In this document: positions 35,554-46,653 of the stretch, one piece after another
Layout: each line of letters begins with the position of its first letter
Position numbering within the stretch: position 1 is the stretch's first letter
From: Achatina immaculata
Lineage: Eukaryota; Mollusca; Gastropoda; Stylommatophora; Achatinidae
DNA: 64,000 nt
Reading direction: 5' to 3'
NCBI GenBank assembly: GCA_009760885.1
Contig: CM019708.1
Span: 15,858,590-15,922,589 of the forward strand
Program-made: the position numbers and the translations under genes
Notes under the pieces: generated by a model
Databases searched by the model: none
What the model was told of the DNA's origin: nothing
The model's input: only the letters and a program-made list of their open reading frames with translations

Positions 35554-35673
35554 ATGTGAAGTGAGTCTGTGAATATTGTCATTTCCAAGCCAGTAGTCGC
35601 TGTATGGTGTTCCAAACCCGATCTTGTAGTCATTCCAGCCTTTGAAGAAGTCTACGTCACCTTTTGTACGTCT
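35554..35673 (-). CDS. FREP-B, FBG exon 2
   Basis: Forty codons, [10 protein letters not shown] to NIHRLTSH, lie between GATCAG (acceptor) and CAT/GTAAGT (donor), phase 0-0. It carries the FBG motifs W-N-D-Y-x-x-GFG and YWLGND. It is the exact structural counterpart of the exons at 245-364 and 59755-59874. A TA-repeat tract begins about ten bases upstream of its acceptor. Confidence 0.87.
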
Positions 35674-35682
35674 CTGATCCAT

Positions 35683-35689
35683 ATATATA

Positions 35690-35733
<44 letters not shown>

Positions 35734-35810
35734 CACGTATATATATATAAATATTATATATACGAATATATATATACATATATATACATACATATATATG
35801 TATATATACA
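35683..35810. repeat. AT-rich microsatellite
   Basis: AT/TATG repeats between FREP-B FBG exon 2 and the mariner element. Confidence 0.9.
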
Positions 35811-36582
35811 CACGAGAGTCATACCGAAAGTCGTGAGCAATTTTTTTTAATCAGAATTTATAGATAGAAAAAATATAAATGTATCAGCTTAACCTGCATC
35901 CCCTTCTTCATTTTTCAACATAATCTCCATTTCTCTGCACACATTTTCCCCATCGCTCTGCAAGTTTGAAAATACCCCCCCCCCGTAGAACTTCGTTCCA
36001 CCTGACCGACAGCACAGAAGCACTGTTTTCTGGACGTTCTCTCCTGTGGGACCTAGCGGGCACAAACCTTTCTATAGCCTAAGGTTTCAATCATTTCCTG
36101 TACTGCACTGTTTTCTATTCCAAGATTTACAGCGATTTCAGATACTATTTCACTTCTGTCTTCTTTAATGATGTCGTCAACCCTTTCCACGTTGCATTCA
36201 GTGGAGGCAGTTCGAGGGCGACCGCTGCGAGGCATATCTTGGTTGCTCGTGTTTCTATCTTTGAAATGTTTCACCCACCTCCTAACACTACTAACACCCA
36301 TACACACATCTCCATAAGCAAGCTGAAATCTTTGGTGAATTTCAGCAGCAGGGATTTCCTCTTTAACGAGAAGCTTAATAACAGCACGTTGACGAAACGA
36401 AACTTCAGCACCCGCAATTTTGTTTCTTTTCCCCATGGTCACGTGACACATGACGGTGACGTCATGTGAACGCTACATGAAGTGCAAAGAATGTAGATTA
36501 AGTTCATACATATATATTTTTCTCTATTTATAAATTCCGATTTTAAAAAAAATGTTTGCTCACAACTTTCAGCATGACCTTC

Positions 36583-36590
<8 letters not shown>
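35811..36590 (-). mobile_element. Internally deleted mariner element
   Basis: Long inverted ends match over about 70 bp: the left end reads CGAGAGTCATACCGAAAGTC and the right end on the minus strand reads CGAAGGTCATGCTGAAAGTT. Both continue into GTGAGCAA, an A run and a TTTATA region. Flanks are TA-repeat DNA, consistent with TA targeting. At 780 bp it is well short of a full mariner of about 1.3 kb. Confidence 0.85.
36053..36436 (-). pseudogene. mariner transposase, DNA-binding half only
   Basis: The minus strand starts MGKRNKIAGAEVSFRQRAV and contains two helix-turn-helix regions, the GVSSVRRWVKHFKD motif and the RSGRPRT linker. It stops after YRKVCAR. Downstream of the stop the sequence resumes at the extreme mariner C-terminus (GGIFKLAERWGKC...GDYVEK, about 36000-35915), so the catalytic triad region is deleted. 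The remaining 128-codon frame is intact and could still encode a terminal-repeat-binding protein. Confidence 0.85.

Positions 36591-36637
<47 letters not shown>
36591..36637. repeat. AT dinucleotide repeat
   Basis: About 20 AT repeats next to the right mariner end. Confidence 0.95.
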
Positions 36638-36638
<1 letters not shown>

Positions 36639-36779
36639 TGGTACACAAACACACACAGAAACGAGTGCCTCGATGAGGGTAGGCTGTAGAGTTATGATTT
36701 TGCCTCTTCCCACTTGTAACGACGAGAATGAAGTATGCTGAGACAAGAGAACTTTCAATACCACAAGCTACAAGAGGAG

Positions 36780-37976
36780 TAAGTTCGGCGCTGAATGGGA
36801 ACCAGTGAACAGTCCTATAATAAGAGCACAGTGAGAGATGAGAACATATTGAAAAGCAGAAACTATTAATACTGAACTTCATAGACTTTAAAAAGGCATT
36901 TGATAGCATACAGAGAGATTCAACTGGAGAATTTTAAGTCTATATGGAATACCATCTGCAATTGTCAGCATCATTAAGGACTTCTACAATGGATATGTTT
37001 GTACAGTCAAGACAGAAGAAGGGATGAGTGAATGGTTCCAGATTGAAACAGTAGAGAAACAAGGATGTATACTGTCTCCTTTGCATTTTGGAATTGCAAT
37101 AGACTTCGTAATGAAAAAAATGCTGCACAGGTAACACAGGTATTGACTGGGTACATCGGAATCAACTAGAATATCTTGATTTTGCTGATGACATAACTCT
37201 TATCAGTAACAATGTGAATTCCATGCAAGAAAAAACAGATAGCCTGTCTTCACTGGCTAGCAAAATAGGACTTGAAATCAACAAGAACAAAACAAAAATA
37301 ATGAAACTTCCCAATAATCAGATTGTGAAAATACACGTAGAAGAGACAGATAATCAAGAAGTCAATCAATTTGCATACCTTGGCAGCTATATAGACCAGG
37401 ATGGTTACACCAGAAGGGAAGTTAGAATTAGAATTGCAAAAGCAGCATTAGTCTTTACGAATCTTGAAAACATGTGGCATTCGAAAGTTATAAGCACAAA
37501 TACCAAGTTAAGACTTTCAATTCAAATGTAATATCCACCCTCATTTATGCATGCGAAAGCTGGAAAACAACTAAAGAAATAGAAAAGAAATTAGACTCTT
37601 TTGAAAACAAATGCATAAGGAAATTACTCGGCGTCAAATGGAACGAGTTCAAGAACAATGCAGAGATAAGGCAGATGACTGAACAACAACCAGTCTCATA
37701 GGTGATCAGGAAAAGGAGATGGACATATGTTGGTAACGTGATGAGAAGAAACAGTCAGAGAATTCCAAAACAAGCTATAAAGTGGAACACAACAGACCAA
37801 AGAAAAAGAGGCAGACAGCGTGAAAATCTGAAGAGGACATTGTTAAGAGAGGCCAAATTAACAGGCATAAAATCCTTTGATGAGGTTGAAAGACTCGCTG
37901 AAGACAGGAAAAATTGGCAAACTACTTTGCGAGCCCTATGTGACGTTTAACGGCACGGGAAGGATATAAGATATAA
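36780..37976 (+). mobile_element. RTE-like family 3 copy, internally deleted
   Basis: A piece of the endonuclease region (GAATGGGAACCAGTGAACAG, matching the minus strand near 48950) joins directly to the RT at motif A (FIDFKKAFDSI, about 36890). It then runs through FADDITLIS (about 37185) to the C-terminus GRQRENLKRT...ALCDV and stop at 37950. The tail is AAGGATATAAGATATAAGAA. Frameshifts near 36920 and 37520 and a stop at 37699 make it a pseudogene. Confidence 0.82.
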
Positions 37977-38590
37977 GAATAATGGTTCCAATACAGTACA
38001 ATAATTAGTAACATCGCCTGGACTAGAAAACGTATCTCGTTGGTTCATCACGGAAGCACTTAAACAATGTTTCACAACTTCAAATCTACCGTATTCTAGG
38101 CGCAGCACTTCAACCATGTTCTCAGTTTCAAAATACTATACACAACACGTGATACAAGAATATTTCCGAACTTTGTGCTGTACTAGATCTGCAACATTTG
38201 GTCAACTAATTTCGAGCATTTTCCACGTCTGAATCATTTTACACAAAGTCCACAAAATCTACATTTACTGTATTTATTTCTCACAGTACTAAACTGTCTT
38301 ATAACTCTATAAACTCTTCTAACAAAAGACTGCCTTCATCTCTCCGTCTGTCTATCATGAACTATATGTATTAAACAGAATTTATTAGATCTTGGATCTT
38401 GTTAGAAATTATCTTAGTAAATCTGCGAGAGTGGAATATCTGAACTCAATTGAAAATATATATACGTACGTGCGTGCGTGCGTGCGTGCGTGCGTGCGTG
38501 TGTGTGTGTGTGTGTTTGTTTTATTAGATATATATGTGCGCTATCTTGTTAGATCCGTTACCACTTATGTAGTTCATTATTCTATATTGT
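37977..38590. other. FREP-B intron, no gene; GCGT/GT microsatellite
   Basis: A GCGT then GT repeat occupies 38465-38517. The rest shows no feature. Confidence 0.6.
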
Positions 38591-38599
38591 AATACTGTA

Positions 38600-38880
38600 A
38601 TAATGTAATACAGCTAAAAACATGTTTCCAGTAAAGAAAGCACAAAAGAATGGATGGATTACAGCAGGCACACTAGAACTGATAAAACAATGCAGAGAAA
38701 TGAAGACGCAATGGAAAGTGACAAACAACAACGAAAAGGAATATAAATCTTTAACAAAAGAAAAATGAATAAACATAAGAAAAGACAAAAAAAAACAATA
38801 CATACAAGATTGTTGTGAAAGAATAGAAAGACATCAAAGTTCCCGCAAGGGACATGCAAATGTATGAATGAATACTCTAT
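38600..38880 (+). mobile_element. RTE family 2 fragment with internal deletion
   Basis: The sequence between endonuclease and RT (PVKKAQKNGWITAGTLELIK) is followed directly by the family's 3' end GGGACATGCAAATGTATGAA. RT is wholly deleted. Confidence 0.65.
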
Positions 38881-38896
38881 ATTCATATTGCATTCT

Positions 38897-38902
<6 letters not shown>

Positions 38903-38935
<33 letters not shown>
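38903..38935. repeat. TA dinucleotide repeat
   Basis: TA repeats, then AT-rich DNA to 38980. Confidence 0.9.
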
Positions 38936-38936
<1 letters not shown>

Positions 38937-38986
38937 CTTTTATATATGTATGCATGTATATTATATATACATAAATATACACACAA

Positions 38987-39117
38987 GGGGTGATTGATAA
39001 GTTCTCGGCATAAGGTACAAATACTTGAAACACACAGTTGATATTAGGTGCATTTGCAGATTAGGCTAATGTAAGATTAAACACCACGTTTCAAGAAATT
39101 AACTGCAACCAATTTTT
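38987..39117 (+). mobile_element. Left end of a mariner element
   Basis: GGGGTGATTGATAAGTTCTC is a typical mariner terminal sequence. The transposase of the element resumes at about 40385 after an RTE insertion. Confidence 0.65.
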
Positions 39118-40384
39118 TTACAGGCTATTGAAGTTAAAAATCATAATGGGTAGACTTCAAAAGAAAATATAAGAAGAAGTCAATATGGCCCAAGCTGGTT
39201 TCAGGCAAGGAAGAGGATCAAGGGATCATATATTCAATAATTAATAATAAAGAAATGCAGAGAGTTTAATGTGAATATATATTTATCCTTTATAGACTAC
39301 TCAAAGGCATTTGATTGTGTACAACACCATAAACTTTGGGAAATAATGGAAAAAATGGGATTTCCAACACATTTGATACAATTAACATCACTGCTGTATT
39401 TAGACCAACAAGGAACAGTAAGAATAAATGGTGAAACAACAACTTGGTTTGACATAAAACAAGGGGTCCGTCAGAGGTGCATATTGTCGCCTTACTTATT
39501 TAACTTGTATACTGATAATATAATGAGGAATGTTAGAGAGGATGTAGACAAAGAATATTACGATGCCATAACAATTGGAGGTTATGAAATACCAGAGATT
39601 AGATATGCTGATGACACAGTATTACTGTCTACAACACAAAAAGGAATGGAAAAACTAATTATGTCAGTCCGTAAGAAGAGCGAAGAGCAAAACCTCTATC
39701 TTAATGCAAAGAAAACTAAATTGATGACAACTGGCAAAACAAACAACCCAGCTGAAATGTGTATCAATGAGCAAAAACTGGAAGAAGTGGAGAATTTTAA
39801 ATATCTTGGATCATTACTAACTAATAATGGAGATACAATGAGGGAAATTAAAAGGAGGACATCTATTGCTCTTCAGAAAGTAAAACAAATAAAGAATCTG
39901 TAGAAAGGAGCAGACAGAACCACAAAAAATGAGATTTTTAAGGGCATGCATCTTTCCCATCGCAACATATGCCTGTGAGACCTGGACACTTAACAAAACA
40001 GCTGAGAAACACATAAATGCCTTTAAATGTAAATGCTACAGAAGAGTTCTTCAGATATCGTGTTCACAAAAAAGAACAAATATATCTATACTACAAGAGC
40101 TTAATATTGAAGAAGGCTGGCTAATAAAGAGGACTGAAGATAGAAAACTTAAATATTTTGGACACATTAAAAGTCATGATAATCTAGTTAAGACCGTATT
40201 GGAAGAGTACATAATGGGGAAAAGAAAGAGAGGAAGACCAAGGCAAAGATGGCTGCAAGAAATCGTTGATGATCTGCAAATGGATGCATCAGCGGCAGGC
40301 CATCTTGCTGACAACCGAGATACCTACAGGAGAGCTGTTAGGGAGGCAAAGTTCCGCCAGGGACATGCAAATGACTGACTGAAC
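39118..40384 (+). mobile_element. RTE family 2 copy inserted in a mariner
   Basis: The plus strand encodes RT from AGFRQGRGSRDHIFN through motif A (FIDYSKAFDCV), motif B (GVRQRCILSP, with Arg for the usual Gly) and YADDTVLLS, then the C-terminus ending GHAND. It has a GACTGACTGAA tail. There is a stop TAG at 39901 and a frame change just after it. It is close to the 16.7 kb copy throughout. No clear target-site duplication was found. Confidence 0.85.
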
Positions 40385-41107
40385 TGAAGTGGTGAGGGGT
40401 GGCAGAAATTGAGATAGTAGATAACATTTTTCATCAAGCAGTCTTCGCTACCTCTGCACCAATAGTTTATCATCGAAGGAGATCCATGAGGATATAGTGC
40501 AGATTCTAGGGGAGAGTGCCCCTTCTTATAGCACATTGAAGAAATGGGCAGCTCAATTCAGACATAGAAGGAAGAGTCTGGAAGATGATCCCCGTCCAAG
40601 AAGATCAATAACGGTAATGAAACCACTGGCAGAATCCATGACATGATAAGGGAGGTTCGACGACTAACTGAGTTGGGCATCTCCCAGGAGCGTGTTCATG
40701 CCATTATTCACAATGATCTTCAAAAGACAAAGGTCTCTGCTCGATGGCTCCCAAAACTTCTTGGTGCTGATCACAAACGACAGCGTCTCAACATGTCAAG
40801 AGACAATATTTGCCATTTTTCTGCAGATCCTGAAAAGTTTCTTCAGCAGTTTGTGACTATAAATGAGACTTGGGTTCATCATATTCAACCAGAAACCAAA
40901 GAACAATCAAAGCAGTGGAAACATTATAGATCCCAACCTCCAAAGAAAGCAAGAGTGGTTCTGTCTGCAGTCAAAGTGATGGCTTCCATCTCTTGGGATT
41001 TTCCAGTTTGTCAAGGTCCATCTTTCTATTATGTTGTCATCTGGGTTTATCCAAATCACTTGTTAACTGTATGTTGTAAATGTCGAAGATTAGTCGGTAT
41101 CTGTTGA
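40385..41107 (+). pseudogene. mariner transposase pseudogene
   Basis: The N-terminal HTH region (EIHEDIVQILGESAPSYSTL, LEDDPRPRR) lies at about 40470-40610, then a frame break. The frame from 40643 contains GISQERVHAI, VSARWLPKLL and the catalytic region. The first catalytic Asp, normally in D-E-T-W, is Asn here (TINETWVHH), and the second (S-W-D) is kept. The third is lost because similarity ends near 41010. Doubly inactive. Confidence 0.85.
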
Positions 41108-41480
41108 CTCAGTGTCCGTCTATCTGTCGCCAAATGTTGAAGTTAACTATTCACTTTAGCGGTGTCAGGACTATTTGTCTGTGTAAATCTTAATCCGTCC
41201 TCACTTCCTGTATGTCGTACTTAGTCATGTCACTTCATAACGTTACTACAAATGCCTTGGGAGTTTCTCAATTTTTCTGCTTAGTTACCTTTTATTTATT
41301 CCATACTAATCACAACAATAACGAAAATGCTAATAAAGTAAGAATAGTAATAACATTAATAATAAAAATATTATCATAAATTACAAGGCACCATGTCACA
41401 TCTCCCACTCTCTCTCTCTCTTTCTTGCTCTCTCTCTCTCTCTCTTTCTGTGGGTGCGTGTGTTTGTGTGTCTGTCTACA
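41108..41480. other. FREP-B intron, CT microsatellite
   Basis: CT repeats at about 41408-41448. Nothing else seen. Confidence 0.6.
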
Positions 41481-41491
41481 GGCAGGTAGAT

Positions 41492-41645
41492 CTTATCTTA
41501 TAACTTATATTCTTCCCGTGTCATTAAACGTCGCTTAGAGCTCACAAGGTAGTTTGTCAATTTTTCCTGTCTTCGGCGAGCTTTTCAACCTAGTAGTTTT
41601 CAATATGTTCTTCAAGTATTATTCTTAGAATAAAGGTTTGGTCGA
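41492..41645 (-). mobile_element. Short RTE family 3 insertion beside a splice donor
   Basis: The minus strand carries a piece around AGAATAATACTTGAAGAACA joined to the family 3 3' end with the CATTAAACG/ATAAGATA-type tail. It is flanked by an 11-bp duplication GGCAGGTAGAT at 41481-41491 and 41646-41656. The right-hand duplication touches the GT donor (41657-41658) of FREP-B FBG exon 1. Confidence 0.85.
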
Positions 41646-41658
41646 GGCAGGTAGATAC

Positions 41659-41778
41659 CTGTATGATTGTCCAACCTCCATCGTCTGTCTCGGTATCACA
41701 CAGGGCCGTGACGTTCTCCCATAAAGTGAATACTTCCCTTGAGCTCACATGCGGGGCGCCTCTTGTGCATGATGTCTG
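41659..41778 (-). CDS. FREP-B, FBG exon 1
   Basis: The minus strand encodes QTSCTRGAPH ... [16 protein letters not shown], the N-terminal FBG segment with the first conserved Cys and the CDTETD-GGW motif, ending CAG/GTATCT. The 120 nt keep phase 0 if the acceptor is CTCAGAG/CAG; an exon start two bases earlier (CTCAG/AG) would change phase. It is paralogous to 583-696. Confidence 0.82.
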
Positions 41779-41819
41779 CTCTGAGGTCTAATAAGTTCAA
41801 ATATAAACAAATAAAATAA

Positions 41820-41882
41820 TTAATTAATAATAATAATCATAATAATAATAAAAATAATAATAATAAAAATAATAATGAATAA
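41820..41882. repeat. AAT microsatellite
   Basis: AAT repeats just upstream (minus sense) of FREP-B FBG exon 1. Confidence 0.9.
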
Positions 41883-42059
41883 AGATTTCAAGAAACCAGA
41901 ATGGTCAAAAACTTGTATAAAATTACAAACCACATCACACAAATGGATGTTCAGTGTATACAGCTGTCACAATAATTTCATTTGTTCCCTTCTTACAGCA
42001 TTTTGACTTTGAAAAGTGCAGCGAAATTCAGTGATTACAGAAAAGCACAAAACAGCATC

Positions 42060-42368
42060 AATAATATTTGTAAGTAAGATGTACTGATACTTAAATATTT
42101 GTAAGTAATATGTACTGATACTCAAATATTTGTAAGTAATATGTACTGATACTCAAATATTTGTAAGTAATATGTACTGATACTCAAATATTTGTAAGTA
42201 ATATGTACTGATACTCAAATATATGTATGTAAGATGTACTGATATTCAAATATTTGTAAGTAATATGTACTGATACTCAGATATATGTATGTAAGATGTA
42301 CTGATATTCAAATATTTGTAAGTAAGATGTACTGATACTCAGATATTTGTAAGATGTACTGATACTCA
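42060..42368. repeat. 31-bp minisatellite
   Basis: About nine copies of TACTGATACTCAAATATTTG + TAAGTAATATG. Confidence 0.93.
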
Positions 42369-42424
42369 AAGCTGACAAATTACAATAATATTGTTATGAT
42401 GGTGTATGTTTAGTTGTCACTTAC

Positions 42425-42471
42425 TGCATTAGAGTTTCCATCTTCTATTGTCAGCTGTCCAGTGGTCAGTG
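42425..42471 (-). CDS. FREP-B, 47-nt linker exon
   Basis: The minus strand has a strong acceptor (CTTTTTTTCACAG), 47 nt, and a consensus donor GCA/GTAAGT. Read with one base from the preceding exon it gives LTTGQLTIEDGNSNA with no stop. That makes it phase 1-0, exactly what is needed to join an Ig exon (ends phase 1) to the phase-0 coiled-coil or FBG exons. Short linker exons between IgSF and FBG domains fit FREP structure. No homology is visible in the sequence itself, so confidence rests on splice sites and phase. Confidence 0.5.
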
Positions 42472-42614
42472 CTGTGAAAAAAAGTGTCAGTTAATGAATA
42501 TTGCAGTAATATTGACTTCTTCTTCTTCTTCTTTCATGATGTGCACTGTGTCTCCTGTACTCCAGTCAAAAGTTTGTGGCACTGATAAAGCCAATATGTT
42601 ATAGTAGTAGTTGT

Positions 42615-43010
42615 GCTGGGTGTGTGCTTACAAGTAACTAAACTTGGCATTTTCTTACTAGTAACTAAACTTGGTGTTTTCTTACTAATAACTAAACTTG
42701 ACGTTTTCTTACAAGTAACTGTGCTCTGTGTTTTCTTACAAGTAACTGTGCTCTGTATTTTCTTACAAGTAACTAAACTTGGCGTTTTCTTACAAGTAAC
42801 TAAACTTGGCGTTTTCTTACTAGTAACTAAACTTGATGTTTTCTTACAAATAACAGTGCTCTGTGTTTTCTTACAAGTAACTGTGCTCTATATTTCCTTA
42901 CAAGTAGCTGTGCTCTGTGTCTTCTTACAAGTAACTGTTCTCAGTGTTTTCTTACAAGTGACTAAGCTTGGTGTTTTCTTACAGGTAACTGTGCTGTGTG
43001 TTTTCTGATA
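42615..43010. repeat. 27-bp minisatellite
   Basis: About 14 copies of AACTAAACTTGGTGTTTTCT + TACAAGT with two sub-types (AAACTTGG, GTGCTCTG). Confidence 0.93.
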
Positions 43011-43084
43011 ATAAGCTAATTATTTTTTCTAAATGTAAAAAATGTTTTTTTTTAACTTTATGTGTAGTGTTTTTCTTTCAGACA

Positions 43085-43375
43085 AATGTTTCAAGTATTT
43101 TATTAAATGTAGATATTACAAGTATTTCTTACAATAAACTATGCCTGGTGTTTTCTTACATGTAGATGTTACAAGTATTTCTTACAATAAACTATGCCTG
43201 GTGTTTTCTTACATGTAGATGTTACAAGTATTTCTTACAATAAACTATGCCTGGTGTTTTCTTACATGTAGATGTTACAAGTATTTCTTACAATAAACTA
43301 TGCCTGGTGTTTTCTTACATGTAGATGTTACAAGTATTTCTTACAATAAACTATGCCTGGTGTTTTCTTACAAGA
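43085..43375. repeat. 53-bp minisatellite
   Basis: About five copies of GTAGATGTTACAAGTATTTC + TTACAATAAACTATGCCTGG + TGTTTTCTTACAT. The last 13 bases resemble the 27-bp array unit next door. Confidence 0.93.
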
Positions 43376-43840
43376 CAGCTATATATGTCCGCATGACACT
43401 TGACAACATTTAACTGCCAGTGTTTGTCTCCTGTTAACAGGGTTTTTTGTAACTAACATCATCAGACGAGACAGGATGACTTGTAAATGTGATATTTCTG
43501 ACAGATTGTCATTCAATGTTTATTTAACAAAATTAACGTCATGACGGGAACCCAGAGGAAGATGACATGCAGCAAATTCTCTTCTAGAGTGTAACAATTA
43601 TGCATCTCCACAGATCATAAGAGAAATATCTACACCATCCATGTTATGTACTAATATTTCTGATAACTGTTTCTTGGGTTCTTTGGAGAAAAGTGAGGAT
43701 TGCTTGCTAAAAGCAGAACCAAACTTCATCTTGTGGAAGCCATTTTCTTTAAATCTGGTGAAGTATTATTTAAAGTTAGTGGTCATCAAAACAGAATCAA
43801 ATACAGTTTGAGGATGAGCCAGAATAAGATGGCTAGTCAT
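43376..43840. other. FREP-B intron, nothing recognised
   Basis: No coding or repeat structure that I can support. Confidence 0.4.
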
Positions 43841-43844
43841 CCTA

Positions 43845-43912
43845 GCTGACCCAGAATAAGGTGGCTATTCATCCTGGCTGACCCAGAATAAGGTGGCTAG
43901 TCATCCTAATTC
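43845..43912. repeat. About 32-bp tandem repeat
   Basis: Three copies around CCAGAATAAGGTGGCTAGTC. Confidence 0.8.
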
Positions 43913-44065
43913 AGGAGCCACTTTCTGGATATGGCCCTTAGTGTCCATATTTTCCATGACTTGTTGGCACAGGTGATAACAGAATAAAATTTAACAGTTC
44001 GATGGGCAGCACATCTTGCATTAGACTTGAGACATGCCCTCCCAAACTGCAACAAGCCATGGCAT
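43913..44065. mobile_element. SINE-like dispersed repeat, second copy
   Basis: CTTAGTGTCCATATTTTCCA followed by TGACTTGTTGGCACAGGTGATA parallels 6747-6800. It lacks the B-box end. Confidence 0.4.
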
Positions 44066-44149
44066 CAGCAGCACCAGGTAAAGGTGCTTTAAGGCATTTT
44101 ATTCTAGGAGTTTCAGGAAAATAACTTCAGGAATGTATTTTGTTTGTCT

Positions 44150-44400
44150 GATCAAACAATAAGACCATTTGTCTAGTCAGAAATTAATAACATTTGTCTA
44201 GTCAGATGTTAAGAACATTTCTCTGGTCAGATATTAAGACCATTTGTCTAGTCAGATGTTAAGAACATTTGTCTGGTCAATTGTTAAGAACATTTGTCTG
44301 GTCAGATGTTAAGAACATTTGTCTGGTCAGATGTTAAGAACATTTGTCTGGTCAGATATTAAGAACATTTGTCTGGTCAGATATTAAGACTTTATTTGGG
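44150..44400. repeat. 25-bp minisatellite
   Basis: About ten copies of AAGAACATTTGTCTGGTCAG + ATGTT. Confidence 0.93.
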
Positions 44401-45140
44401 CAGATCTCAAGACAATTTGTCTGATCAGATCGTAAGATGGTTTATTGGACCAAACATTGACATTACATTATGAAGACTATTTGTCCAGTCTGAACAGTTT
44501 TTGAAGACACCTACCTAGACCAAGAAAAACAAATGCCAGGAATATGCAGGACAGCATAATGTCACACCGAGTTCTTCTATTTTGCAGGCTGTAGCTGGAA
44601 GCAATATGCCTAAAAATTACGAAGAAAGTCAACAAGTGCATAAAATGACAAATACTTTAAAATATGAATTCAGAGATAAGAAATCCAATAAAATATGAGC
44701 TGAAAGCAAGGTAGGCAAAACCTTAGAGTACAACTATTATAGAATTTTCTTAACTGTGCAGTGGTTTGCTTCATTACTAACTTGCAACTACTGATACAAC
44801 TCCAGCTTGTGTTGCTTCTGTGGCAAGTGATAATTACTGATTGAGATGATGTAGGTTACTTTATTCTTAAAGAAGTTAAGATTTTTGGAGAGGACAAGCC
44901 ATGATTCATTACAAGAATAAGACACGCTGTAAATAGAGGACACTCCAATATTTATAGGAAGATGAATAATGGAGAAATTGAAACAAAGACTACTGTGAAG
45001 ATTAGTAAAGGCAAATGGGCAGACCAAGCAAGATTAATGATAAGGTGAAATTAATATTAATGGTAAGATCAAGTCAAGGCTAGACTAATGGGAAGATGAC
45101 AAGATTTATGGGGGAATCAGTCTTTGAACCAAAAAAATAT
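44401..45140. other. FREP-B intron, nothing recognised
   Basis: Degenerate ends of the 25-bp repeat, then AT-rich DNA without a domain. Confidence 0.4.
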
Positions 45141-45479
45141 TACATCTTACATCCTTCCCGTGCCACTAAATGTCACATAGGGCCCACATAGTAGTTCGCC
45201 AAAATTTCCTGTCTTCAGTAAGTTTTTCAGTCTCATCAAGGGATGTTATGCCCATTGAACTGACCTCTCTTAACAATGCCCTTTTTAGAGTTTCACGTGG
45301 TCGACCTATTTTTCTTCAGCCTGTTGTGTTCCACTTGATAGTTTGTTTGGGGATCTTCTGATTGTTTCTTCTCATCACATGACATACATATGTCCATCTT
45401 CTTTTTCTGATAACCCGTGAGACAGGTTGTTGTTTGCTCGTCTGTCTTATCTCTGCGTTGTTCTTGAATTCGTTCCATC

Positions 45480-46653
45480 TTATATCGAGTAATTCATTAG
45501 ACATTTGTTTTCGAAAGAGTCTAATTTCTTGTCTATTTCTTTAGTTGTTTTCCAGTTTTCACGTGCATAAATGAGGGTGGATATCACATTTGAACTGAAT
45601 AATCTTAGCTTGGTTTTTGTGCTTATAACTTTTGAGTGCCATATGTTCTCAAGATTCTGGAAGGTCAATGCTGCTTTTGCAATTCGAATTCTAACTTCCT
45701 TTCTGGTGTCACCATCCTTGTCTATGTAGCACAATATGCAAAATGGTTTACTTCTTCAACAGCTGTTCCTTCTACATATATCTGTCCTTAGTGATTAATG
45801 AGAAATTTCAATATTTTTGTTTTATCTTAATTAATTTCAAGCCCTAATTTACTACCCATTGAAGACATGGTATCTGTTTTTACCTGCATGGTTTCACAAT
45901 GTCACTGATAAGAGTTGTGTCATCAGCAAGATCAAGATCTCTCAGTTGGGTCTCATGTACCCACTCAATGCCTGTTTTACCTGTGCAGAAATTTTTTTTC
46001 ATTATCAAGTCTACAACTCCAAAAAGCAAGGGAGATAATATACATCCTTGTTTCACGCCTGTTTCAATCTGGAATCATTCACTCATTCTGTCTTCTGTGT
46101 TGACAGCACAAACATATCCATTGTAGAGATCTCTAATGATGTTGACAGTCTTATATAGCATTCCGTATAGACTTAAAATTCTCCACAATGATTCTCTGCA
46201 TATGCTATAAAATGCCTTTTTAAAGTCTACCACGTTCAGTATTAATGGTCTTTGGTTTTCAATATGTTCTTCAAGTATTATTCTTAGAGTAAAGATCTGG
46301 TCGATACAGCTTCTCCCTTTTTTAAATCTTGATTGTTCTCTCATTGTAGTATCCACTAAATCTTGAATTATATTCAGAATAACTTTCCAAAATACTTTTG
46401 ACACAACTGATAGTAAGGTTACTTCTCTCCAGTTATTGCAATCGCTAAGGTTGCCTTTTTTTGTTTGGTATTTTAACAATGATTCCTTTATTCCATTTAG
46501 AAGGGGACCTTCTTTCTTTCCAAACTTTATTAAACATTCTCTGTAGTTGGTTCATGTTGTCCATGCTAATAGCTTTTAAAATTTCGGATGTTATTTCATC
46601 TTCACCTGCAGCTTTATTGTTAACCATTAGATTCACTGCTGTTTCAATTTCAT
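45480..46653 (-). pseudogene. RTE reverse transcriptase pseudogene (older copy)
   Basis: Contains NNKAAGEDEITSEIL, then VVDFKKAFYSI (motif A) and DLDLADDTTLISD (catalytic ADD). The frame changes near 46450, 46080 and 45735. Confidence 0.8.
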
